15,804 nt of DNA. Origin: MGBC113645 sp036308445. Its GTDB lineage: Bacteria > Bacillota_I > Bacilli_A > Erysipelotrichales > Coprobacillaceae. The stretch covers positions 1 to 15,804 of the forward strand of contig JAXJVS010000086.1 in NCBI GenBank assembly GCA_036308445.1, in the 5' to 3' direction. Of this stretch, positions 6,520 through 13,259 are shown piece by piece. Every line of letters begins with the position of its first letter. The first letter of the stretch is position 1. The notes under the pieces are model-generated. The model was not told where the DNA came from. It saw only the letters and a program-made list of their open reading frames with translations, and did not search any database. The position numbers and the translations under genes are program-made.

Positions 6520-6870
6520 ATGCAAAAGTTATTTAAGATTGTTTTGGTTTTGTTTTTAACATTAGGTGTAACTGCTTGTAGTAGTGGAGAAGATGCTCCT
6601 GAAAATGTAGTACAAGATGGTGATACGGTTAATATTGATTTTGTTGGTACGTATGATGGTGAACAGTTTACAGGTGGAAGTGCTGATGATTATGATTTAA
6701 GAATTGGTTCTGGTAGATTTGTTGGTAATTTTGAACAACAATTAATTGGAATGGAAATTGGTGAAACAAAAACAATTACAGTAACTTTCCCTGGTTTATA
6801 TACAGCTCTTCCTAAATTGGCAGGAGAAGATGTTCAATTTGAAGTAACAATTAATTCAATTGATCGATAA
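6520..6870 (+). CDS. Lipoprotein with trigger-factor/FKBP-type PPIase domain
   Basis: A 116-residue protein with a lipoprotein signal: positively charged start, hydrophobic run, lipobox V-T-A-C with lipidated Cys20. It should sit on the outer face of the membrane. The rest is one FKBP-fold domain most like the PPIase domain of trigger factor: GDTVNIDFVGTYDGEQFTGG, RIGSGRFVGNFEQQLIGM and TVTFPGLY, ending ELTI-like 'VQFEVTINSI'. It lacks trigger factor's ribosome-binding and chaperone arms. The inferred role is prolyl isomerisation of exported proteins. Start choice: ATG 6514 abuts the AGGAGG directly, while ATG 6520 is six bases from it and gives a normal signal peptide. The SD overlaps the tyrS stop. 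A terminator follows immediately. Confidence 0.85.
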   Translation: MQKLFKIVLVLFLTLGVTACSSGEDAPENVVQDGDTVNIDFVGTYDGEQFTGGSADDYDLRIGSGRFVGNFEQQLIGMEIGETKTITVTFPGLYTALPKLAGEDVQFEVTINSIDR

Positions 6871-6895
6871 GATGAGGTGATTCCTCATCTTTTTT
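6869..6895 (+). terminator. Terminator of the tyrS-PPIase transcript
   Basis: A 9-bp stem AAGATGAGG (6869-6877) with CCTCATCTT (6883-6891), loop TGATT, T-run 6890-6895. The last two bases of the TAA stop are the first two of the stem. Confidence 0.9.
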
Positions 6896-6922
6896 GTTTA
6901 AAAATATTTAAATATTTGTTAT

Positions 6923-6928
6923 TATAAT
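6923..6928 (+). promoter_or_regulatory. Possible -10 of a truB promoter
   Basis: A perfect TATAAT without a convincing -35 (the 17-base position holds AAAAAT). It contains the first bases of the upstream ATG 6927, which argues against that codon as the start. If used, transcription would begin near 6935 and give a nearly leaderless truB message. Confidence 0.35.
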
Positions 6929-6941
6929 GTTTGGTGATAAA

Positions 6942-7775
6942 ATGGACGGAATTTTATTAATAAATAAAACAACTGGTATGACTAGTCATGATGTTGTTAT
7001 GAAGATAAGAAAATTATTAAAAACAAAGAAAGTAGGACATTGTGGAACATTGGATCCTGATGCTACTGGTGTATTGGTTATTTGTGTCAATAAAGCAACA
7101 AAAGCTATACAATTTTTAACTGCTGATAGTAAAGAATATATTGCAACATTATCTTTAGGAAAGTCTACTGATACATATGATGCAAGTGGTAAGGTACTAG
7201 AAGAAAAAGAATTTAATGGTATTAAAAATCTAGAAGAAGTCTTAAATTCTTTTGTTGGAAAACAAAAACAATTACCACCTATTTATTCTGCTATAAAAGT
7301 GAATGGTAAAAAATTATATGAATATGCTAGAGAAAATAAAGAGGTAGAAATAAAGCCTAGGGATATTGAGATTAAAGAGATAGAGCTATTGAAAGTTGAA
7401 GATAACGAAATTACTTTTAGAGTTTTATGTTCTAAAGGAACATATATTCGTTCTCTTTGTGTAGATATAGCTAATAAGTTAGGATATCCTGGACATATGA
7501 AATCTTTGATGCGAAGTCAATCTGGCGATTTTAAATTAGAAGATTGTTTTACTTTGGAAGATGTGGAACAGGGAAATTATCGTTTGATAAGTATGGATGA
7601 AGCTTTTACTTCTTTTGATAAGATGGTTGTTGATGAAAAGATTGTGATTTATGGAAAGACTATTAAAAGTGATATTGATCATAATGTTGCTGTATATAGT
7701 GAAGAAGGAAAATTATTGGCTATCTATGGTCCTGATGGAAAGGGTTATTTAAAAAGTATAAGAGGGTTATTTTAA
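6942..7775 (+). CDS. truB: tRNA pseudouridine(55) synthase TruB
   Basis: Isomerises uridine 55 in the T-loop of tRNAs to pseudouridine. 277 residues, a normal size for TruB. The N-terminus DGILLINKTTGMTSHD is the family opening; the catalytic aspartate is Asp38 in GTLDPDATG (36-44); the segment PPIYSAIKVNGKKLY is the conserved region with the active-site tyrosine; the C-terminal half ends in a small PUA-like domain. An earlier in-frame ATG at 6927 has no ribosome site and overlaps a TATAAT; ATG 6942 has GGTGAT three bases ahead, the same spacing used by several genes here, and matches the family N-terminus. Overlaps ribF by one base (TAATG), a classical truB-ribF pair. Confidence 0.96.
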   Translation: MDGILLINKTTGMTSHDVVMKIRKLLKTKKVGHCGTLDPDATGVLVICVNKATKAIQFLTADSKEYIATLSLGKSTDTYDASGKVLEEKEFNGIKNLEEVLNSFVGKQKQLPPIYSAIKVNGKKLYEYARENKEVEIKPRDIEIKEIELLKVEDNEITFRVLCSKGTYIRSLCVDIANKLGYPGHMKSLMRSQSGDFKLEDCFTLEDVEQGNYRLISMDEAFTSFDKMVVDEKIVIYGKTIKSDIDHNVAVYSEEGKLLAIYGPDGKGYLKSIRGLF

Positions 7776-8692
7776 TGGAAATTGTTTATTTAGATGAGAA
7801 TACACAATTGAATAATGATGTTTCTATAGTTAGTGCTATTGGTTTTTTTGATGGATTGCATTTGGGACATATGGCATTGGTAGATAGAGTTATTGAGGTA
7901 GCTGATAAAAAAGGGTGTAAGAAAGCTTTAATGACTTTTGATCATCATCCTTTATATGTATTAGGAAGAATGTCTAAAGATTATTATTTAACATCTATGA
8001 TGGATAGAAAGCATATCTTGAAGAATAAAGGAATTGATTATTTGTTTGTTATTAAGTTCAGCAAACAAGTTGCAGGATTATCGCCTAAGGATTTTATTGA
8101 AACATATTTGATAAGATTAAATATTCATCATGTTGTTTGTGGTTTTGATTTTCACTTTGGTAGTAAAAATAGTGGAAATAGTGAAACATTGAAGACATAT
8201 AATCCTTCAATACTTAAGGTAGATGTTATTGATGAAGTTTTATATTTAAATGAAAAGATTTCTTCAACTCGTACAAGAAAAGCAATTGAAGATGGAGATA
8301 TGAGATTAGCTGCTATGTTATTAAATCGTTTTTATAAGATTACAGGAACTGTTATAGATGGTAGAAAATTAGGTAGAAAGCTTGGTTTCCCTACTGCTAA
8401 TATTAATTATGGATCTTACTTATTGCCTGCTATTGGGGTATATGCAGTTTATGTGTATATTGATAATAAGAAGTATTTAGGTATGTGTAATGTAGGACAT
8501 AATCCGACCGTTGGAACATTAGAAAAAAGATCTGTAGAGGTTCATATTATTGATTTTGATGAAAAGATTTATGATAAGATTGTAGAAATTGAATTTATTG
8601 AAAAAACAAGAGGAGAAGTTCATTTTAAAAGTCAGGATGAACTTATACAACAATTAAAGAAAGATAAAGAAAGTATTAAAAATCACTTTTAA
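7775..8692 (+). CDS. ribF: Bifunctional riboflavin kinase / FAD synthetase RibF
   Basis: Converts riboflavin to FMN and FMN to FAD in the cytoplasm. 305 residues with both domains: the N-terminal nucleotidyltransferase domain (about 1-175) has GFFDGLHLGH with the HxGH motif at 29-32, GFDFHFG at 123-129 and SSTRTRKAI at 163-171; the C-terminal flavokinase domain (about 185-305) has GRKLGFPTANI at 200-210 and NVGHNPTVG at 239-247. It is translationally coupled to truB through TAATG, with GAGGG in the truB end as ribosome site. The terminator stem begins inside the last codons. The product FMN is the cofactor of the nitroreductase encoded about 3 kb upstream, but no shared regulation is seen; there is no FMN riboswitch. 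Confidence 0.97.
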   Translation: MEIVYLDENTQLNNDVSIVSAIGFFDGLHLGHMALVDRVIEVADKKGCKKALMTFDHHPLYVLGRMSKDYYLTSMMDRKHILKNKGIDYLFVIKFSKQVAGLSPKDFIETYLIRLNIHHVVCGFDFHFGSKNSGNSETLKTYNPSILKVDVIDEVLYLNEKISSTRTRKAIEDGDMRLAAMLLNRFYKITGTVIDGRKLGRKLGFPTANINYGSYLLPAIGVYAVYVYIDNKKYLGMCNVGHNPTVGTLEKRSVEVHIIDFDEKIYDKIVEIEFIEKTRGEVHFKSQDELIQQLKKDKESIKNHF

Positions 8693-8702
8693 TACTTTTT
8701 TT
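8671..8702 (+). terminator. truB-ribF terminator overlapping the ribF 3' end
   Basis: An 11-bp stem AAGTATTAAAA (8671-8681) with TTTTAATACTT (8687-8697), five-base loop, then T to 8702. The whole 5' arm and the stop codon are coding; the T-run is one base from the next promoter's -35. Confidence 0.88.
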
Positions 8703-8703
8703 C

Positions 8704-8734
8704 TTGACCTTAACCCTAGGGTATGGTCTAAATA
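8704..8734 (+). promoter_or_regulatory. MerR-type promoter/operator of the membrane MerR gene
   Basis: The -35 TTGACC (8704-8709) and a -10-like TAAATA (8729-8734) are 19 bases apart, the over-long spacer that MerR-family regulators twist to activate. A central dyad ACCCTAGGGT (8713-8722) is flanked by GACC and GGTC, an arrangement like BmrR- and Mta-type operators. It most likely binds the product of the gene just downstream (autoregulation). Confidence 0.78.
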
Positions 8735-8751
8735 AGAAGTAGGTGATGGAT

Positions 8752-10035
8752 ATGAAAATCAAAGAAGTAGAAGAAAAAACAAAGTTATCTGCAAAAGCAA
8801 TCAGACTATATGAAGATAAAGGCTTGATAACGGTGAAAAGAGATGAGAATGATTATCGTGATTATAGTGAAGATAATGTGAAAGAGTTATTAACTATAAA
8901 GTTATATAGAAAATGCGGATTGTCGCTTATGGAAATATCTCAAGTTTTTCATGATCAAGTTTTATTAGATGATTTGATGTATGATAAGATTTCAAAATTA
9001 GATAAAGATAGTTTAGAAATAAACGATAAAAAAGAACTATGCTTAGATGTTATTAAAGCTAAAGGAAACTATGATAGTTTATTTGAATATATTGAAACGG
9101 TAGAATCAGAAGAGTTTGTTTCATTGATGAACGAACTTGATGATAATAAACCTAAATCTCTTGCTATTCAGATTATTCAATCAGTAATGTTTTTAGGACC
9201 GATATTGTGGTTCTTCTTATATTTGGATATGGGTAAGATAGATAGTCTTATACCAATATTTATTTGTTCATTGATTTGTACTGTTATACTTACTCTAAGC
9301 TGGAGAAAGTTTATTAAAGAATATAAGTTTAATAAAGAAACTGTTTTTCAGGGATTGACTCATACTTTTAGATTAATATTTATGATGATTGTGTTTATAG
9401 TTATTATCATTGGTGTTTTAATTGGAGTTACTTTGATTCAGTATAAGATTTATATGAAAGATTCTATTTATATGTTTTCTCAATCTGGTTTTTCGATTGT
9501 TTTTTCTATAATTATGCTTGTTTCTTTATTTGAGGTTGTTTTAGGTTTATATGGTCAATTTTTTAAGTTTGAAGCTTATGATGGTTATATAGAGTTAATT
9601 GATTGGATTAAGAAGCATATTCCTTTATATGTTGGATTTTTCTTGGTTTCTTTATATCTTTCATTATCTAGTATAACAACAGTATCACCAGATAATATTG
9701 TTCATCATTCTTTTCTTAATCCTTTTGGTGAAAGTTATTCTTATGATGATATTGCAACTGTGGAATGTGGTTTTTATGGTTCTGGTTTTCATTTCTTTAG
9801 GGAAAAAGGTGATTTTTATTATCAAGTGACTATGAATGATGGTAAAACGATAAAATTCAATGATACTCAGACTACTGAACAATATGAAAATGACACATAT
9901 AGTGAATTAGTTGTATTTGATAATGAAATTATGAAACATGATGTAAAAAAGATATCTAGTGATAAGAATAGTGAATATGCTATGCTGGATCAAATTTATG
10001 TAGATAGATTTATTTCAATTATTAATAATAAATAA
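8752..10035 (+). CDS. MerR-family regulator fused to a five-helix membrane domain
   Basis: A 427-residue protein. Residues 1-70 are a MerR winged helix-turn-helix (IKEVEEKTKLSAKAIRLYE, then a GLSLMEI helix), followed by a helical linker. Five hydrophobic segments lie at about 137-158, 165-183, 207-229, 246-268 and 290-309. With the DNA-binding end inside, the last ~115 residues (SYDDIATVE, FREKGDFYYQV, MNDGKTIKF) would be outside: a beta-rich domain I do not recognise. MerR proteins normally are soluble and 110-280 residues with a ligand domain in place of this membrane part. A one-component membrane sensor is inferred, with the ligand unknown. Start: AGGTGAT four bases before ATG 8752; GTG 8743 lies within that site, ATG 8746 is possible. 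A transporter gene follows after 33 bases with no terminator. Confidence 0.85.
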   Translation: MKIKEVEEKTKLSAKAIRLYEDKGLITVKRDENDYRDYSEDNVKELLTIKLYRKCGLSLMEISQVFHDQVLLDDLMYDKISKLDKDSLEINDKKELCLDVIKAKGNYDSLFEYIETVESEEFVSLMNELDDNKPKSLAIQIIQSVMFLGPILWFFLYLDMGKIDSLIPIFICSLICTVILTLSWRKFIKEYKFNKETVFQGLTHTFRLIFMMIVFIVIIIGVLIGVTLIQYKIYMKDSIYMFSQSGFSIVFSIIMLVSLFEVVLGLYGQFFKFEAYDGYIELIDWIKKHIPLYVGFFLVSLYLSLSSITTVSPDNIVHHSFLNPFGESYSYDDIATVECGFYGSGFHFFREKGDFYYQVTMNDGKTIKFNDTQTTEQYENDTYSELVVFDNEIMKHDVKKISSDKNSEYAMLDQIYVDRFISIINNK

Positions 10036-10068
10036 AATAGAATCGGATATACTATTTAAGGTGATTTT

Positions 10069-10932
10069 ATGTCAATTTATATTCATCTTATAATAGCATC
10101 GTTATTTTGGGGGTTGAATGTGATTATAATGAAATTATTACTAGAACATATCCCTTTTTTATTATTGGCTAGTTTAAGAGTGTTGTTGTCTTTTGTATGT
10201 TTGTTTATATATATAAGAGTGAAGGATATTTCGTTAGAGAGAGTTCCATTGAAGAAGGTTATTGTAATAGCATTGTTTGGTATATATTTGAATTTCTTGT
10301 TTACTTTTTATGGTATGCAGAATGTAAAAGGGGTGGATAATGCATTGATTAATGCATTATCACCGATGGTGACTTTATTGATATCATTTCTTTTTTTGCA
10401 TCAGAAGATGCATAAAAAAGAAATGATAGGCGTTATCATGTCGATACTAGCTTTCTTGTTATCTATTCGTTTTCAGATTTTTTCTTTGAAATTAGGGTTT
10501 TATTTTATGTTGCTTGGTATGCTTTGTTATATGGTGTCGCATATTGTATTTCAAAAGTGGCATATACATAATTCTATTTCTTATACTTATTATCAACTTA
10601 TGATTGGCTTTATTATGTTATTTATTCATACTTTTATTATTGGTCAGCTAGATACTAGCTCTTTTGATAATATTTCTATGTTTTACTGGTTGCTGTTTAT
10701 AGTTATCTCAGGCATAGGTTTTGCTTATATTCAAATTATCTATATGAGAGCGACTGAAGAAATAGGTGCTTTAAAGACGAGTTTCTTTTTGAGTTTTAAT
10801 CCTATTATTACATATATAGCATCTATATTTGTATTGGATGAAGAGATAGATTATATTCATATTATTTCGTTTGTTTTTCTTATTATATCTATAATTATCG
10901 CAAACAAGAAAAAAGAAGTTCCTGAGGATTGA
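10069..10932 (+). CDS. EamA/DMT-superfamily transporter
   Basis: A 287-residue integral membrane protein with two EamA repeats and about ten hydrophobic segments. Repeat 1 opens with the family signature LIIASLFWGLNVIIMKLL and includes GVDNALINALSPMVTLLISF; repeat 2 begins near residue 140 and contains LKTSFFLSFNPIITYIAS, the corresponding helix. DMT members export or import amino acids, nucleosides, sugars or drugs; the substrate cannot be told here. The start has AAGGTGAT three bases upstream. It lies 33 bases after the membrane MerR gene with only a weak -10-like TATACT (10048-10053) between, so cotranscription is likely, and the regulator may sense the transported compound (inference). 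The terminator includes its stop codon. Confidence 0.92.
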   Translation: MSIYIHLIIASLFWGLNVIIMKLLLEHIPFLLLASLRVLLSFVCLFIYIRVKDISLERVPLKKVIVIALFGIYLNFLFTFYGMQNVKGVDNALINALSPMVTLLISFLFLHQKMHKKEMIGVIMSILAFLLSIRFQIFSLKLGFYFMLLGMLCYMVSHIVFQKWHIHNSISYTYYQLMIGFIMLFIHTFIIGQLDTSSFDNISMFYWLLFIVISGIGFAYIQIIYMRATEEIGALKTSFFLSFNPIITYIASIFVLDEEIDYIHIISFVFLIISIIIANKKKEVPED

Positions 10933-10949
10933 GTGTTTCAATCCTTTTT
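10925..10949 (+). terminator. Terminator of the MerR-transporter operon
   Basis: 8-bp stem AGGATTGA (10925-10932) with TCAATCCT (10938-10945), loop GTGTT, then TTTTT. The TGA stop is the last three bases of the 5' arm. Confidence 0.88.
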
Positions 10950-10987
10950 GTTTTGGTGTAAGATGTTGTAAAGAGTAGGTGATATAA

Positions 10988-12082
10988 ATGAATGTCTTTG
11001 CTAGTTTAGAAATAAAGTGTGATTTTTATGTTGAAGGATGGATTGAATATCAAAATGTAGATAGCTGTTTTTCAACTCTTCTATATAATCAAGGATATAA
11101 AATAGATATAGAAGGAGCTAATTTGATTTCGAACTCATCTGACTACTCTGATTGTGTGAAAGCAATTGAAGTTAATCATAATGGGACTTTTAAAGTGTTT
11201 TTTAATGGCTTTGTAGATGTTCCTGAAAAGATGGCTTTAATTAAAACGGAAGATTATTTAGAAGTTAATGGTAATTGTGCCGTGACTCCGATTTTTAAAG
11301 AGTTTCCTCATGCTGATTACAAAGTTCTTGTCAAGATACCTGATGACTTTGGAATTGTAGGATTTGATAAGATTGAAGAGAATAAATATGTAAGATATGA
11401 TATTAATGCTTGTCACGTTGCTTTTATTGTCTATAGAAATAATTTGGTACAGTCATTTTGTCAGGATAATGTTACAGTTATAGCGGGGAAACATTATGAT
11501 AGTAATAAATTGAAGGAAATGTGTAAAATCTGCTTAGATGTGATTAACGAATATAAAACATTTTTAGGAATGAATCGTTATCGTTCTTATTATATAGTTG
11601 TTAATCCGAGAAATTATAATGGGGCTTATGTTGAGGGAAATATTATATCTTTGGTTGATAGAATAGAAGGACTTGATATTGATACTTTTTTACATTTGGC
11701 ACATGAGATATCTCATTTTTGGTGGAATAATTGTCTTTTGAATAATAATAATCGATGGATAGCGGAAACTTTTGCTCAATATAGTGCTTTGATGCTTATA
11801 AGAGATAAGTATGGTGAAAATGAGTTTATGAAGATTATTAATGGTTTTAAAAATCAAACGATAAAAATGCCTAGTTTATCTTCGATTGATGATCAAACAG
11901 AAAGTAATGTTGTTTTTTCTATTCATTATTATAAAGGTCCTTATTTATTTTATAAATTGGAACAAGAATTAGGAAGAGAGAAAATGAAGAGATTGTTTTA
12001 TAAATGTCATAAAGAACAAATTAAGACATCAGATGATTTTTTAAAGATTTGTCCGGAATTTACAAAATATTATAAAATGTAG
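10988..12082 (+). CDS. M1-like (gluzincin) zinc metallopeptidase
   Basis: A 364-residue protein without signal peptide or membrane helix, so presumably cytoplasmic. The zinc site is HEISH at 239-243 with Glu260 in WIAETFAQY as third ligand; the gap is 16 residues where classical M1 enzymes have 18. VEGN at 215-218 sits where M1 aminopeptidases carry GxMEN, and YKGPYL (315-320) matches the catalytic tyrosine region. The first ~165 residues are beta-rich and resemble no domain I know; M1 enzymes are usually 450-850 residues, so this is a compact form lacking the C-terminal helical domain. Aminopeptidase activity is likely but the substrate is unknown. ATG is preceded by TAGGTGATATAA, identical to the leader of the next gene. 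First of a three-gene run. Confidence 0.8.
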   Translation: MNVFASLEIKCDFYVEGWIEYQNVDSCFSTLLYNQGYKIDIEGANLISNSSDYSDCVKAIEVNHNGTFKVFFNGFVDVPEKMALIKTEDYLEVNGNCAVTPIFKEFPHADYKVLVKIPDDFGIVGFDKIEENKYVRYDINACHVAFIVYRNNLVQSFCQDNVTVIAGKHYDSNKLKEMCKICLDVINEYKTFLGMNRYRSYYIVVNPRNYNGAYVEGNIISLVDRIEGLDIDTFLHLAHEISHFWWNNCLLNNNNRWIAETFAQYSALMLIRDKYGENEFMKIINGFKNQTIKMPSLSSIDDQTESNVVFSIHYYKGPYLFYKLEQELGREKMKRLFYKCHKEQIKTSDDFLKICPEFTKYYKM

Positions 12083-12091
12083 GTGATATAA

Positions 12092-12589
12092 ATGGAATTT
12101 GAATTAAGAGATTGGACTTATGAAGATATAGATGATTTAATTTATTTGTGTAATCATGCAGATAGAAAGTATCTATCAAATAGAATGCCTTATCCTTATA
12201 CTAAAGAAGATGCTTTATGGTATTTGGATTATATAAGTAAGGAGAATAGTTTATTTAAAGCTATTATTGTTGATGGAAGATGTATTGGCAATATTTCCAT
12301 TGAGGGTATGGGTGATGTTTATTGCAAGGATGCTGAAATAGGTTATCACTTATTACCAGACTATCATAATCAGGGAATTATGAGCGAAGCTACTGCTATG
12401 ATATGTAAATTGGCTTTTGAGTGTTTGGATATTGTCAGAATTACAGGTCTGGTATATGAACCTAATATTGGTTCTCGAAAAGTATTAGAAAAGAATGGTT
12501 TTGTTTTAGAAGGATTAAAGAAGAGAGCTATATATAAAGATAATGATTATTACAATTTGTGTATTTATGGAAAGTGCAGGGATGAATAA
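12092..12589 (+). CDS. GNAT N-acetyltransferase (RimJ/RimL-like)
   Basis: A 165-residue acetyl-CoA-dependent acetyltransferase. Motif A, IGYHLLPDYHNQGIMSEA (83-100), is the RimJ/RimL/SpeG-type pattern with the pyrophosphate-binding loop at 93-98; motif B, PNIGSRKVLEKNGF (124-137), is the matching 'N..S..v.eK.GF' signature. Family members acetylate protein N-termini, polyamines or antibiotics; the target cannot be read. The gene is nine bases behind the metallopeptidase, and its ribosome site GGTGAT begins on the peptidase stop TAG. It overlaps the Nudix gene by one base (TAATG). Such tight packing suggests co-expression, though small GNAT and Nudix genes also cluster by chance. Confidence 0.9.
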   Translation: MEFELRDWTYEDIDDLIYLCNHADRKYLSNRMPYPYTKEDALWYLDYISKENSLFKAIIVDGRCIGNISIEGMGDVYCKDAEIGYHLLPDYHNQGIMSEATAMICKLAFECLDIVRITGLVYEPNIGSRKVLEKNGFVLEGLKKRAIYKDNDYYNLCIYGKCRDE

Positions 12590-13140
12590 TGGAAATATTA
12601 GATATTGTTGATGAAGAAGGGATTCCTACTGGTGAAACTATTGAAAGAGAAATTGCACATAGTCAAGGTATATTGCATAGAACATCACATGTATGGCTAT
12701 TAAGAAAGAAAAATAACAAAGTACAAATATTATTGCAGAAAAGAAGTGATAATAAAGATTCGTATCCTGGTTGTTATGATATTTCTAGTGCGGGTCATAT
12801 ACCAGCAGGAGTAGCTTTTAAACCATCTGCTATTAGAGAATTAAAAGAAGAGTTAGGTTATGATGCAAAGGTTGATGAATTGATTTGTTGCGGTACAAGA
12901 AGAATCAAGTTTGAAGAGATGTTTCATGATCAATTATTTATTGATAATCAAGTGAGCAATGTATATGTACTATGGTGTGATTTAGACGAGGATGAGTTTA
13001 TATTACAAAAAGAAGAGGTTTCTGAAGTGAAATGGTTTGATTTTGATGTGTGTTATCAAGATGTTAAAGATAATACTATTCATCATTGTATTTATTTAGA
13101 AGAGTTAGATTTGGTGAAAAATATCTTGAATAAAAAATGA
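12589..13140 (+). CDS. Nudix hydrolase with atypical Nudix box
   Basis: A 183-residue protein of the IPP-isomerase-like/YfcD-type Nudix group: opening VDEEGIPTGE, ILHRTSHVWLL (28-38), LLQKRSDNKDSYPGCYDISSAGH (48-70). The Nudix box runs from Gly69 to Gly90. Its second half, RELKEELG (83-90), is intact, with the magnesium-binding glutamates, but the first glutamate of GX5E is Val75. Related Clostridia-type proteins, as I recall them, also vary there, so activity is probably kept. Enzymes of this type hydrolyse nucleoside diphosphates linked to another moiety; the substrate is unknown. ATG overlaps the GNAT stop. No T-tailed terminator is seen before the rpsO promoter at 13148. Confidence 0.9.
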   Translation: MEILDIVDEEGIPTGETIEREIAHSQGILHRTSHVWLLRKKNNKVQILLQKRSDNKDSYPGCYDISSAGHIPAGVAFKPSAIRELKEELGYDAKVDELICCGTRRIKFEEMFHDQLFIDNQVSNVYVLWCDLDEDEFILQKEEVSEVKWFDFDVCYQDVKDNTIHHCIYLEELDLVKNILNKK

Positions 13141-13147
13141 AAAAATC

Positions 13148-13175
13148 TTGACTTATTGGTAATAATCTATATAAT
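13148..13175 (+). promoter_or_regulatory. rpsO promoter
   Basis: TTGACT (13148-13153), 16-base spacer, TATAAT (13170-13175). A start near 13182 leaves a structured leader of about 78 bases before the rpsO ATG. Confidence 0.82.
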
Positions 13176-13179
13176 AACA

Positions 13180-13251
13180 GTTGCGGCAACATCTAGGATA
13201 TAAGAGTCTCCGACCTATACCTTGGAGTTTGCTAAGTTAAATTATAGGAGG
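13180..13251 (+). ncRNA. Structured rpsO leader, candidate S15 autoregulatory site
   Basis: The leader can fold as one long imperfect hairpin: GGCAAC (13185-13190) with GTTTGCT (13227-13233), TCTAGG (13192-13198 region) with CCTTGGA, and an inner TATA/TATA pair. An alternative is a local GTTG-CGG-CAAC hairpin at 13180-13190 plus CTCC/GGAG. In several bacteria S15 represses its own translation through leader RNA that mimics its 16S site. Whether this belongs to a known class I cannot decide by eye. Confidence 0.45.
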
Positions 13252-13259
13252 AAAATAAA

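Noticed and set aside
6927..6941. ATG 6927 as start of truB
   Set aside because: No ribosome site, it overlaps a TATAAT, and it would add five residues absent from the family; ATG 6942 has GGTGAT.
8743..8751. GTG 8743 as start of the MerR gene
   Set aside because: It is part of the AGGTGAT ribosome site serving ATG 8752 (ATG 8746 is only two residues longer and cannot be fully excluded).
9685..9882. Minus-strand open frame of 65 codons
   Set aside because: It lies wholly inside the C-terminal domain of the membrane MerR gene, has no ribosome site and resembles nothing.
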